Positions 21,711 to 32,699 of a stretch of 64,000 nucleotides of DNA are shown here, piece by piece. The notes beneath the pieces are model-generated. The model saw only the letters and a program-made list of their open reading frames with translations, was not told where the DNA came from and did not search any database. Every line of letters starts with the position of its first letter. Position 1 is the first letter of the stretch. Source of the stretch: Adiantum capillus-veneris. Lineage: Eukaryota; Streptophyta; Polypodiopsida; Polypodiales; Pteridaceae. The stretch spans positions 108,444,549 to 108,508,548 of the forward strand of contig CM043953.1 in NCBI GenBank assembly GCA_014529385.2, read 5' to 3'. The position numbers and the translations under genes were made by a program.

Positions 21711-24700
21711 TAGGGGTGGCTCAGATTCTAATGAGTCGTCATCTGTGTCCTCGAAAAATGCTTGCGTGATTCCCAGATTAACCTCTCGTTGGCGTCTAAG
21801 ACGTTGTTGTCGTTCTCGAGCCTCAACTCTTGCTTGGATTTTTTTAAGCTCTGCTTGTTCCTTGGCAGCCTTCTTTTGATGGATGGCTTGCAACTCTTCC
21901 TGGCTTAGAGGATCATAATATCTTTTGAATTTACTCCCATTAAGGAATCCAATGGTTTCAACTCCATCTAGAGTCTCCACACGAATGGTACCTTGCGGAG
22001 TAATTTCACACACTCGATATGGTCCCTTACCAGCGTATTTCAATTTCTTCTTTTCATTACGTACCCCGTACATAAGAACTTTATCACCAACCTTGATGTC
22101 TTTATCCTTTAAATGGCTATCAAACCACTTCTTTCTCCTATCCTTCTCCACTAGAGCATTTCGCACAGCTAATTGCCTCTCTTCATCTAGCCTTTCCAGG
22201 ATATATAATCGCTCCACTAAGGGGTTACCATCCCAACCTTCTTGAGAAGCTACTCGAAGACTAGGAATGACAAACTCCCATGGCATAACTGCTTCTTGGC
22301 CATACACCATCTTAAACGGTGTGCAATTAATAGCAACTTTATACGCAGTACGATAAGCCCATAAAGCTGATGTAAGCTTTAGGTCCCAATCAGTGCGATG
22401 AGCCTCGACTGTCTTTGTCAAAATGGAGATGAGAGTTTTGTTGGTACTATTAGCTTGGCCATTTGCTTGGGGATAATAAGGTGTAGACTTGTGGTGAGAT
22501 ATCATGAAGTTTGATGTGAGTTCTTTTATTACTTCATTTATAAAATGAGTTCCATTGTCACTCACAAGTTCAAAGGGGCATCCAAAACGTGTGATAATGT
22601 TCTCAAAGAGGAACTTAGCTGTTGTTTTTGCATCCGCCTTTCGTGTTGCTTTTGCTTCAGCCCATTTGGTTACATAGTTGGTAGCCACAATGATATATCG
22701 TGATTGCGTATTACGTGCAACCGGACTAATCGGTCCTACAAAGTCTAAGCCCCACTTTTTAAATGGTTGGGTTACCTTGATGGGATGTAGAGGCATCCTA
22801 TCCCTTCTTTGTGGCTTGTTGAAGCATTGGCATTCATCACATCCCCTTGCAAAAAGTGATGCATCCTTAAACAGAGTGGGCCACCAATAGCCTGACTGTA
22901 AGATCTTTCGGACAGTCAACTTTCCTGAAAAGTGACCACCAGCTACGCCCATGTGTGCCTCTTGTAGAATATATAAATACTCATCCTCACGGGCACAGCG
23001 TCTAAGAACATCATCTTTTCCTCTTTTATAGAGAGTTCCAGCCAGTAAGCAATAGGGTTCGCATTCCTTGATTAATTTTTGAGCTATATGCTTTCGCAGT
23101 TCTTTGGGTGGAAAACCATTAACTAAGAAGTTAACAATCTTTTCACTCCATTCATGCATTGTCTCAATAATGAACAAAGGAGTATTAGGCAATTCATCAT
23201 CAACCCCCGTAGGAGCTTCGCCATTAGGGATACGAGATAAATGATCCGCCATGACATGTTTCCTCCCAGGCCTCACAACAACGGTGAAGTCAAACTCAAG
23301 AAGAATTAACAACCATCGTGTAATTCGACCTGTGGAACACGGCTTGTTTCCCAAATATAGCAATGCTTGATGATCAACATAAAACACAAACTTGGTAGCA
23401 AGAAGATAATAGCGAAATTTCTTTACTGCGTAAATCATAGCTAGACCTTTGCGCTCTGTAGTAGTGTAGTTCATCTCGGCATCATTTAATTGGCGACTTG
23501 CAAAGCTAATAGGGTTGTCCAATTTATGTTCTCCTGGTTGAGTTAGAACACACCCAATAGCAAAATTTGATGCATCAATATGCACATGAAAAGGTACATT
23601 CCAATCAGGTGTTCGCAGGATTGGAGCAATTGTTAGGGCCTTCTTTAATAACTCATAAGAGTGATGACATTCTTCCGTCCAGTGAAACTCGATAAGAAGC
23701 TTGTACAATGGACGCGCTATCTCGGCAAAGTTTAAAATAAATCTTCGATAATAACCAACATGGCCCATAAATCTTTGAACTCCTTTATAGTTCGTAGGTG
23801 GTGGCAAATCGGCAATGGCTTTAATCTTACTCTCATCTGTGGATATCCCGTTCTTGGACACTATATGCCCTAGAATGACTCCATGCTTAACCCAAAATTG
23901 GCATTTGAAAGGGTTCAATGAGATGCGATAAAATTTGCACCTTTCAAATATTTTTCGTAGATATAACAAATGCTTCTCCCAAGAAGAATAAACACAAAGG
24001 TCGTCTAGGAAAGCTTCACAAAACTCCCTTAGAAATTCTTTAAACGCAGTGTTTATTAATCGTTGGAATGTAGCAGGGGCATTCGTTAAGCCAAAAGCCA
24101 TAACACGAAATGCAAACACTCCAAACTCTGGGATAAAAGCAGTTTTAGCTTGGTCCTCTAATGCAATTGTGATTTGATTGTAACCAGAGTACCCATCTAA
24201 AAAGCTATAAGCCTCCTTGCCCGCAACTCTTTCAAGCACATGTTCTGAATATGGCAAGGGATAATGATCTCTCCTAGTGGCTGCATTAACTTTCTTGAGG
24301 TCCACGCACACTCTTAGTTTCCCATTCTTTTTTGGCACAATGACTATTGGAGAAACCCATTCTGAGTGCTCAATAGGGTATATGAATCCACATTGGATAA
24401 GTTTTTCAATCTCCTCTTGTACAATTTTGGCGTACTTAGGATTCATTGGATAGGGTCGTTGCTGGACGGGTTTAGCAGTGTTGATCATGGGAATTGTATG
24501 TTGCACTACAGAAGGTGGAACGCCCTTCATGTCATGATATGTCCAAGAAAAGATATCCTTGTATTCCTTGAGGAGCTCCTTAAGTACAGCCTCTTCAGTT
24601 TCAGTAAGGTCTTGAGCAATAAAGATTGGTTTAGACTCCTCACCTGGTTCTGCTAATTCTATCTCTTTAACTACCGCTGGACCATCATAGACTCCACTGC

Positions 24701-26092
24701 TTCCTTTGGTAGGTATTCGTTGGGCTTTGGCATACACAACCTTTCGCTCCCCCGTGGTATAAGATTTAAAATGTTCAGGAGCCGTATGTAAGTCAACAGG
24801 CTCTTGTCCTGATGGAGACCTTTCTTTTAGTTCTGCCTCCTTTTGTTGTTGTGCTAACTCTCGGTTTTGACGTCTTCTTATAGTTCGACTCAATTTCGGC
24901 TCTGTAACCTCCAATTGAGCGAGGTCAATGGGTCGCGGGCTGCACCACATGACACTCTGGAGATGTTCACCCCAATTGTCTACTAGCTTTCGATGAGCAT
25001 CACATGCCCCTAGATAGCTAAGCCATTCTGCAGTAGATATTTCCTTGTTTATCCTAGCTCTCACATTCGCTCGATATCGTCGTCTCTTATATGACCTTTG
25101 TTTCTTGTTAAGGTTTTGATTTTGGTAAATGTTTGAACTCGACTCGCTTGATAGGTCTTCGCTTGTATCTTCTTCACTCTCATATAAATTACCATAGATG
25201 GTCGTACTAGACCTTGAGTGTTCAGTTTCTATACTTGGCTCACTCGATGTTTCCTTAGGTTCTGAATCCATTTCTCCCTGAGATTCCGTTTCTGATGTGT
25301 ATTGGCCTGAAGCCTTTGAGGAATCATCGGTTTCACTCTCAGGTAAGTGTGCCTCTTTCTTATCATCGGATGTTACATGCGCTACACCTAACATGTTTAC
25401 TGGTGCAATGTGTGGTATCTCTTCCCCATCTGGTGTTACCCAGGTTGTTCCTCTAGCTCCCCATGTATCTATAGTTGCCGCTAGGTGTACCCAATCGACA
25501 TTGTCTGACTCAGCCATTCCGGGTAGGATATCCATATAAGCTGAGTTCTCCCCAATATCCGTGTCTTCGTTACACGTGTAACAATACTGTAATGGAGCTG
25601 AGTGAATTGTTGTGTCTGATAGATTATCAATGATGAATTTATTTCCTAGAGGATGCGTTCGACCACTTAAAAGATCAACTCGAATGACAGAGTCTTGGAA
25701 CTGTAAGTAGACGTGGTTTTTGGACCACTCATGCACCATTTTTGCTTCCCTCATGAATGGACGCCCTAAGATCATCTCAAATGACATAGGATGCTTGGAA
25801 AAATCCATAACAATGAAAGTTTGCCTTACCTTGTGTCCCAAGACCTTGATTCTGAGATCCTTTAGCATTCCAATAGGCGTAACAATAGATCCATTAGCCA
25901 TTTTTACCACTACGCTTGTGGCTTCAAGGTGAGGTGGCACCATAGACTCCCAACAACTCTTTGTCACCATGCTGACTCCCGCACCACCGTCAAGGAATCC
26001 CTTTATAGCTAATCCTTTAGTAGTGATTGGCAGAGTAGCATTAGATTCATCACCTTCAAAGTATTGCCCCAACTTGTTAACCGTACTTCAAT
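21708..26092 (-). CDS. G1 Pol polyprotein: protease, RT, RNase H, integrase
   Basis: 1454 codons counted from a TTG at 26072; the frame is open from about 26092 with no ATG at its head, so it needs fusion to the upstream frame. Domains: retropepsin (about residues 20-130) with LDGGAG at 27-32 instead of DT/SG, as also in T4; a charged linker with no recognised domain; RT (about 560-760) with [23 protein letters not shown] and catalytic FLDD near 689; RNase H (about 825-945) with HIDAS, TTTERKGLA, YVDHQALL and ADHLSR, all acidic residues kept; integrase (about 1035-1330) with HHCC finger, Asp in GLDFVGP and Asp1172 in SDNGTHF. At residue 1208 Asn stands where the catalytic Glu is expected (NGQANSTNK). 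No chromodomain and no second RNase H. Apart from this residue it looks intact. Confidence 0.9.
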
Positions 26093-26518
26093 TACAGATT
26101 CATGTCCTGCTAGGTCAGATGGTGGTGCTAAATGTTCCTCATCATTCATTACCGAGTCAGGTTTGTTCATATGTGCAAACTGTGGTAATCCGGCCTGTAA
26201 TTCTCCATTGAGGAAGGCTCGAAGAGCTGAGACTAGCTCAGGGTCTTTATATAGTTTGGACATGAAATCCATCAATTTGGCAACATTTAATGGCATCTTG
26301 TGGGACATAGGACCCAGACAAGAGAATGGTGAAGATGGAATCTCCACTTCCTCAAGGGGGTCGGGCATTCCCTCACCAAACATTCTCTCTAGTAGGAAAG
26401 GTGTGTGTCCACTTTCAGATGTCCTACCCTCACTCTCTTCCCGAATGATACTGGGTATAGCTAACGGCCTGTAGTTCTTGTGAGGTTGAACTTGTGTGGG
26501 AAACAGTGTGTCCGACAT
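26009..26518 (-). CDS. G1 linker frame between Gag and Pol, 169 codons
   Basis: Its ATG follows the Gag TAG stop with no gap and in the same frame (TAG at 26519-26521, ATG at 26516-26518). It overlaps Pol by about 80 bases, Pol lying in the -1 frame. The protein has no recognised domain (MSDTLFPTQVQPH at the start). The overlap reads RLTSWGNT in this frame and VNKLGQYFEG in the Pol frame. One A missing in an AACAAG context would equally explain the shift, so this may be a mutation and not programmed frameshifting. Confidence 0.55.
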   Translation of the reverse strand: MSDTLFPTQVQPHKNYRPLAIPSIIREESEGRTSESGHTPFLLERMFGEGMPDPLEEVEIPSSPFSCLGPMSHKMPLNVAKLMDFMSKLYKDPELVSALRAFLNGELQAGLPQFAHMNKPDSVMNDEEHLAPPSDLAGHESVIEVRLTSWGNTLKVMNLMLLCQSLLKD

Positions 26519-29500
26519 CTAGATATGTTTGGGTTCAGGTTCTAATGTTTGTTGAGTTTCTTCCACCAAACCCCTCAGTTGTTGGACTCGTTCAATTTCC
26601 ACTGTTGGGTTTGGATAGGCTCCAATCTTTCTCTTGCAATCCTCATTTTTTGTCTCTCGTGGCTTATCTTGGGGGTTCGCAACTGGGTAGTTTAACTTTG
26701 AATACTCTTTTGGTGTTCGTCGTAATTCCCTCTCGTGATCCTCCTCACTGGCTTTTTCCTTTGTAGTAATAGTTTTGGTCTCCGTGGTCTCTATCGAATC
26801 TGAGTCATCCTGAGGGTCATTCATATACACGGGATCCTCTCCTGTCCCTATGTTAGTCTTTGAACTAGGTTTTGAGCTAGAAGCATTAAGGGATTTCTTT
26901 CTTCGTGTTTTCTTCTTTCTCGCTCGGCCAATGGATGCAGCATCTCTCTCTTCGAGGATGTAATTTTGCTTTTGGAGCATCGACCGTGTGAGTGCATTCA
27001 CTGGTGCTATGTTTATAGTTGGTGGTGTCCCATCAACAATCTCTATTATGTTAAATGGTGTGATTTTCGGTGCGTTTGGATTGTTAGGACACTGTGCTAT
27101 CAAATGATCTATGCCACAACGATTACAAGTGAGTATTGGCATTGCCAATGCACTCCCTTGACTTGTTTGCATTAGTGCAACATTCTTTTGCATTCTAATG
27201 GGGCACTCAGCTACGCGATGTGGTCCACCACATTCGTAGCACTGAAGAGGTGGTCTCCTGGCAAAACTATTAGTGTTTTGGCCTCTTGCTGCTAGCGCAG
27301 TAGCTTGATATACCGGTTTGATTTGTCCCCAATGATCTTCCATATAGTACATGGGACACTCCTCAAGCATGTCGACTCCATAGGTGATACTAGAGTCTAT
27401 GTCTTCTTCGCAATCTACATAAGTAGTAGATGACTCGCAACCTATTTGGTTCATAGGTGTAACTCTTGGATGAGGGGGTTGCGGTCCTAGCATTGGAGAT
27501 GGCAACGGTGTGGTTTGGACCACATTTTGGGTTCCAGGGACCATGTGCTGTAATGGAAACTGTTGCTCCATGGGTGGGGTAGGCATCAATGCAGAAACTC
27601 GAGGTGGGTCTGCCCAAGCTATAGGCGGTCTATTTTCCATGATGCGTTTAAGCATTAGGCAATCCTTCGCTTGATGGGCATACCTACCACACGCGTTACA
27701 AGTCCCGTTAAACTTTACTCTGAAAGTAGGGCATTCACTCGTAGTATGTGGGCCCAAGAAAATTGAGCACCATTGTTGCTCCCTTCTTGGATACATATGA
27801 GTGTTTTGTGGAGTACGATTACCCCTAAGGCTTTCTTGGATGGCCTTTGTGAGATCTGTTAAAGTCATCTCAGATATCGTTTGCTCTTTCACGATTGGCT
27901 TTATCTTCATTGGCTCATGCCCTGATGCTTGCGAGCTACTTGACTTCGGCTCGGCAGACACTCTTTCTCCTGCAATCATTAAATTATCCTCCAATTGGAT
28001 TGCATTTGTGGTGACTGCTTCCCAAGTAGTGATACCTCTAATGACTAGGCCATTATAGATACTTTCATGTCGTAGTCCCCTAATGAATCTATCGAGCAAT
28101 TGGTTGTTGTTGAATCGCTCGTTTGGATTGCATCGAGAATTCAAATTCTTTAGGCGACTAATGAAGTCTCTCACGGATTCACCTTCTTCTCGTTGGGCTT
28201 TCTGGAGCTGAGAGGCTACACCCCAAAGTACTCCCTCTCGTATGTATTCTTTTAAGAACAGTCTCCTAAGAGTAGAGTAGATCATTTTCTCTTCTACTCT
28301 TAAGGTTCTATACCAATCTCCAGCCTTTCCGCTTAGGGTCAAACTCAAAGCCTTACACTTATGTAGCTCATTGTGCTCTTCCAAGGAATCGCACACATGT
28401 TCAAAGACTTCCATATGCTTTCTAGCATCTCCGTCTCCACTGAATTTCTGTGTGAGCTTAGCTACTTGAACTGCCTTGCTCCTAGGCTCTCTATCAGGTG
28501 CACTACGCATGTTTTCTGCAATAGAGCGACCGATAGTTTGAGCAAATGCTGCCAAATCTCCTATTTGAGCAGGTATAATGGGTGTATGTGCTCCTGGAAC
28601 CACATGTGAGATGGGAGTTGGCCTTGGCCTTGGCATACGCGCGGCTCTTGGGTCCCATATTTTGTATGGTGGTGTACCAGACGATGGTCCAAAGTTTACA
28701 GGCGTGGCCCTAGGCATAGGGGGTGCCTGATATGGCATGTTATTATTAAATGGCATGGCTCCACCTGTATAAGAGCTTGGATAATTCCATTGTGGATTGT
28801 AAGCTCTTGGAATAATCGGAGGTGTAGGAGCTACATGAGGCTGAGGTACGACAGGTGCACATGATTGATACATACATGTAGGTATAGTTTGGGGCACTGT
28901 GCTACTAGGCATCGGCGCCATGTTAACAAATGAACTCCATTGTGTACTTCTTGTCATGCTCACCATTGGGATATGTATGGTAGCCGTAGTGTCATTAAGA
29001 GAAAGATGAGCTAGATCTGGGAAGGTAAAGCTGCCACTTGTGGGCTCAGATTGTACTGAGGCTCCTGGCGAAACAACATATGGAGGATCAATGGGGCTCA
29101 CTGAGGGAGTCTCCATTTGTGACAGGGTTGGTTGGTTGGCCTTTCCCGTATCCAAGAATCTCATTAGGCCTGTTGAAGGCATGTTGATCCCTGTGTTCTG
29201 TCTTTCTAACTCGACAATCCTATGGAGGACATCACAGACTTTCTGTTGTTGCTCATCTATGCTAGTAGCACCTGATGTGGATTGTAGAACATCTAACCAA
29301 CCCACATGATAGGTGTGTCCTGTGTACCGATCAGTTAAAGCTTCTGCTTGTAGGTCATACTCCCAATTTTTGTTTAGGAATATCCCATCTAGGCCTGGCG
29401 TGCTGGAGGTTTCCCTTGAAGTGGAAGCATTATTGCTCCCCATAGCTTGCCCCTCCGTGACTGCTACCTTGGGAGCACTCAGTTGCTCGGCTGGCATGAT

Positions 29501-30136
29501 TGTTGTCATAGGAGCCTTGGCTTTCAGGGCTTGACTTTGTTCTAGCCTTCGTAGGTTCTCAATTTCCCTCTCCCTTGTTGCTTGCATATAGCGTTCAATC
29601 TCTTGTACTTTGGCAAGACTCCTACCATCGGGTAGTAAAATCTCAGAGGGAGATAGTCCTAAAGGATCTGGAGGTGCAGTGGATGGAACATTCACATACA
29701 CGCTCTCAAGAAGCATAGGGTCCATTTTAGGCATGAATGACGAATTTACTTCCCCACTCCCTTCATTTATTTCATTAACCGCATGTTCGGAGCGAGTAGC
29801 TCTACTAAGGGTCTCTTTTAAGCGGCTAAACACGCTGGACCCGGGGCGTGGGCCCATGGCATGCATGTCTTGACTTGAACTATCAGGGTTTGGTGTAGGA
29901 TACCCCTCCATGACTTCGTAGTCAGAGGAAGAATCACTAGACGCGATATGAGTATCTTGGGTCGCGCTACCTTGAGTCCCGGCCGAAGGTCCAGAACCTA
30001 GGGTGGAGGAATAATGGGTGCCCGCGTAAATGGAGGCACTACCAATATGTTCGTGCTCTAACACTCGTCCAGAGTGTAGGTTCATATGACTTGGATCCCC
30101 TAGAAGTGTCAGTGAGGGCCCGTGAAGGCTGCTCAC
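26519..30136 (-). CDS. G1 Gag, 1205 codons
   Basis: A very long Gag starting at ATG 30136. The N-terminal 480 residues are Ser/Thr/Pro-rich and are shared with G2 (51551-52810) and G3 (56520-57390). The retrotransposon gag core (about residues 560-720) includes KLTQKFSGDGDARKHMEVFEH, AGDWYRTL, FLKEYIREG and FISRLKNLNSRC. Four Cys/His knuckle-like motifs follow: a degenerate CSIFLGPHTTSEC, CNACGRYAHQAKDC (CX2CX4HX4C), and CYECGGPHRVAEC and CNRCGIDHLIAQC (both CX2CX3HX4C). The C-terminal 200 residues are charged (RARKKKTRRKKS). It packages the element RNA. The frame is undamaged and ends in TAG at 26519-26521. Confidence 0.85.
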   Translation of the reverse strand: MSSLHGPSLTLLGDPSHMNLHSGRVLEHEHIGSASIYAGTHYSSTLGSGPSAGTQGSATQDTHIASSDSSSDYEVMEGYPTPNPDSSSQDMHAMGPRPGSSVFSRLKETLSRATRSEHAVNEINEGSGEVNSSFMPKMDPMLLESVYVNVPSTAPPDPLGLSPSEILLPDGRSLAKVQEIERYMQATREREIENLRRLEQSQALKAKAPMTTIMPAEQLSAPKVAVTEGQAMGSNNASTSRETSSTPGLDGIFLNKNWEYDLQAEALTDRYTGHTYHVGWLDVLQSTSGATSIDEQQQKVCDVLHRIVELERQNTGINMPSTGLMRFLDTGKANQPTLSQMETPSVSPIDPPYVVSPGASVQSEPTSGSFTFPDLAHLSLNDTTATIHIPMVSMTRSTQWSSFVNMAPMPSSTVPQTIPTCMYQSCAPVVPQPHVAPTPPIIPRAYNPQWNYPSSYTGGAMPFNNNMPYQAPPMPRATPVNFGPSSGTPPYKIWDPRAARMPRPRPTPISHVVPGAHTPIIPAQIGDLAAFAQTIGRSIAENMRSAPDREPRSKAVQVAKLTQKFSGDGDARKHMEVFEHVCDSLEEHNELHKCKALSLTLSGKAGDWYRTLRVEEKMIYSTLRRLFLKEYIREGVLWGVASQLQKAQREEGESVRDFISRLKNLNSRCNPNERFNNNQLLDRFIRGLRHESIYNGLVIRGITTWEAVTTNAIQLEDNLMIAGERVSAEPKSSSSQASGHEPMKIKPIVKEQTISEMTLTDLTKAIQESLRGNRTPQNTHMYPRREQQWCSIFLGPHTTSECPTFRVKFNGTCNACGRYAHQAKDCLMLKRIMENRPPIAWADPPRVSALMPTPPMEQQFPLQHMVPGTQNVVQTTPLPSPMLGPQPPHPRVTPMNQIGCESSTTYVDCEEDIDSSITYGVDMLEECPMYYMEDHWGQIKPVYQATALAARGQNTNSFARRPPLQCYECGGPHRVAECPIRMQKNVALMQTSQGSALAMPILTCNRCGIDHLIAQCPNNPNAPKITPFNIIEIVDGTPPTINIAPVNALTRSMLQKQNYILEERDAASIGRARKKKTRRKKSLNASSSKPSSKTNIGTGEDPVYMNDPQDDSDSIETTETKTITTKEKASEEDHERELRRTPKEYSKLNYPVANPQDKPRETKNEDCKRKIGAYPNPTVEIERVQQLRGLVEETQQTLEPEPKHI

Positions 30137-31140
30137 CTAGTAATTTTGGGTGTTTTGCAACCCAAGTCTTTTCTTATTTATTTATTTTTTGATTTTTTGG
30201 TCCTTTTTTTTTCTGACCCAGCTATAGAATAGAACGTATGATAGCTCAAAACGAGCGTCTCAGTCAGAGGGACATGCCGTGCTTTACAGCCCTCCGTTTG
30301 GTCACTTTATGCCCTCCGAATCCCTAAAACCGTCGATTTCTAGTAGGGAACTAGGCCCAAATTAGAAAGTCTAAGGGTGCAAGTGGGAAGAGAAGGGAGG
30401 AGAGTGGAGGACTTGCCCCACATGCTCTCATTCCCTCTTGAGGGGGTAGGGTATATATATAAGAGTGAGTCTAGTATATATCATAAGATTGAGGACTGAG
30501 GCCTGGGCTTGGGCTTGGGGAAATGATCTTGGGCTTGGGGAAATGATCCCGATCTCGATCAAAATTTTAGTGTAGCTGCCCAGTCACTCACGCTTAAATA
30601 TTTTCAATTTTTATTTTATTTTTTATTTTTTATTTTTTTATTTTTTTGGTCGACGACCGTGCACGGTTTTGGTGACCCTTTCTCCTACCTACCCTCCCAG
30701 TCAACAACTCACAGCTCACAGACAGATCACTACCTTATCTACTTACTAACCGTGCTGCTAGCCACTAACTAATCTGCTAACTAATCTGTTAACTGCTTAC
30801 TGACAGTGACCTAACTGTCCACCTACTTCCTCTCTCACTACCTTACTGTGCAAAGACTGTGTGCAGGCAAACCTTGACAGAAACTGTGTGCAAGCAGAAA
30901 TTGCTAACTGCCTTCTTACTTATTCATTCACTGCAAACAAGCTAACGACTACTAATTGTGCAAAGACTGTGTGCAAACAGAAAACACAACATTATGCAGA
31001 AATCACAGAACTTGCAGACAACACAGAAATTAACAACTTACAGAAAAACAACTCATTCCTCTTCCTCTTTCTCTTCTTTCCTACTACAAACAACTCATAG
31101 GAGAAGCACAAAGTGCCTCTTGGGCTTAGTGCAGGGCGTT
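30137..31140 (-). other. G1 leader
   Basis: About 1 kb between primer site and Gag ATG. On the minus strand it contains a repeated CCCAAG motif beside GATCGGGATC (30494-30562) that is conserved in G2 and G3, and a conserved GAGCTATCATAC stretch near 30235-30250 (GAGCTATCACA in the other two). The end next to the LTR is rich in simple CAGAAA-like repeats. Confidence 0.55.
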
Positions 31141-31158
31141 TCCCCGGCAACGGCGCCA
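31141..31158 (-). promoter_or_regulatory. G1 primer binding site, tRNA-Asp
   Basis: Minus strand TGGCGCCGTTGCCGGGGA, complementary to the 3' end of plant tRNA-Asp(GTC). It is 4 bases from the LTR end. Confidence 0.85.
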
Positions 31159-31162
31159 AAAA

Positions 31163-31405
31163 TGTGCGCTCCTTGCCTCACTGTCGAAGCAAGGGACTTG
31201 CCGATACACCGTGTGCGAGCCACAAATGGCTCCAAGCACACAACAAGACTAATCTAGCAAGATCAAAAGAGGGCAATGGTGTGTCACTCACCGCTCTATG
31301 CTCCTACCGTGGAGGATTCCTCGCCGCGATGAAGAAGAAGCTACAGTCGTGCCACGCTCAACCGCTTCGCCGCCGTCGTGCCTTCGTAATGCTCGATCGC
31401 ACACA

Positions 31406-31436
<31 letters not shown>

Positions 31437-31755
31437 ATACACACACACACATGAGGAGGTGAAGAAGAAGAAGATGGAGATGGAGATGGAGCAAGAGCAC
31501 TCTTCTATTGCACAAATGAGAGAATGAGTGAATTTTAGGTTTAGTTGGATTTTATATGAGCTCACCCCATTCACACTTGGGCGCCCATGCTTAGCCAACT
31601 AATCCCTTGAATGTCTCAGTTAGAGTGCGCCTCTCATCGGCGATCACTCTTACCCTTTTCCTATTGGTCCGACAAGCCCGGTACCTGACTCTACCAAATA
31701 CATAATACACGTCCGTCATAGGTGATGGGGTGTCCGTGAGCCGTGAGGGTTAACA
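31163..31755 (-). repeat. G1 5' LTR with promoter
   Basis: 593 bp, TGTTAACCC ... GAGCGCACA in sense. A TATA-like CATATAAAA on the minus strand lies at 31549-31557. A (CT)n/(CA)n tract lies near 31409-31452, longer than in the 3' LTR. Confidence 0.9.
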
Positions 31756-31930
31756 ACAAGAAAGAAAAGCATTGAGATATAACATGTGGAAGAATTTGCA
31801 CAATGTTGTAGTTAATCATGCAGACAATGGTGTAGCAAGGACTCGCAAGGTGAAGGTATGGAAAACCTTGGACATAATACTCAAGTTTTGTAAATTGAAC
31901 TCATGCATTGATCCAACAAGGCTCCAATGT
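31756..31930 (+). pseudogene. Unknown gene copy A, resumed after G1
   Basis: Continues the sequence broken at 17897 and parallels 41424-41580 of copy B: AAAGCATTGAGATATAACA, then LHNVVVNHADNGVARTRKVKVWKT. Similarity fades after about 31875. No recognised function. Confidence 0.5.
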
Positions 31931-32699
31931 GAACTATTTGCACATAATTCGGAATTATGATACTGTTCACAGTAGAAAAAATATCGAAACAATGATAAAC
32001 TAGACAAGACTTACTCTTCATTGTAGGTTAGAAGTAAAACCTTCATAGTGTCCATGTTGATTGATTGAAACCAATCAATGACATTGATCAAGGAAGTGGA
32101 CTCCGAGGTCAGTAGAACCACTAAAAGATATACCTCTAACATAGCTAGCTCGGATTGGTGATTCCATGGGAGGTTAGAGACAAGCATGCTGCAAATTGGT
32201 AGCCCAAACATGTTAGAATTACAAAAGAAGCTTCGCAAAATAGATTTCACGTACAAGAGATCAAAATTTATAATTTGATATGTCAACTCCCTCATACCAT
32301 CTTACAATATGGTTATCCCCCAAGGGCCAAAGGCAACATAGCACATCCATCCCCAGACAAAATGTGCAATATCAAAATTGGGAGCCATGAAAAGAAATGT
32401 TTTCTTGTTGATTGCATCAATAGCCACTAACATTGCCAAGTCATTTAACTCGGCCAAGGCCGCTTCCTCTCCTCCACATGTTCTTGGACCGTTCCACATT
32501 CATTCATGTGATATATGTGTGATGGGTGGTGCTCACATGATACATCCTTTACCTGACTTTGCTAATCAACGGAATAGTCAAAATGCTATCCATTCTCTTA
32601 TAAAAAACATAGAGTGGCACAAGTATCTTGTCGTACTTGAAGCATAAAAGCATAAGGGTATTGATATCCAGAGGCATCAAAGTCACTCTCTGAGCATGA
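31931..32699. other. Unassigned flank with decayed minus-strand frames
   Basis: Minus-strand open frames at 32302-32499 (NGPRTCGGEEAALAELND) and 32011-32295 are unbroken for 65-94 codons but match no family I know. If the inversion is undone, this stretch joins the frame at 48548-48880 across the C2 LTR. Confidence 0.3.

Larger units (their letters stand above)
17898..31755 (-). mobile_element. G1: near-complete Ty3/Gypsy element, tRNA-Asp primed
   Basis: LTRs at 17898-18480 (3') and 31163-31755 (5') differ at roughly 13-15 sites by eye plus a microsatellite length difference, so the insertion is fairly young. Target duplication is ACAAG (17893-17897 and 31756-31760). Reading on the minus strand: 5' LTR, tRNA-Asp primer site, leader of about 1 kb, Gag (1205 codons), a 169-codon linker, Pol (1454 codons), a 370-codon extension with a second protease-like domain, a 152-codon frame, 3' non-coding part, polypurine tract, 3' LTR. 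No chromodomain is seen and only one RNase H, so it is neither a chromovirus nor a typical Tat element. Confidence 0.9.

Noticed and set aside
24366-26474. Plus-strand frames of 70-136 codons opposite G1 Pol and Gag
   Set aside because: They are antisense shadows of long conserved minus-strand frames.
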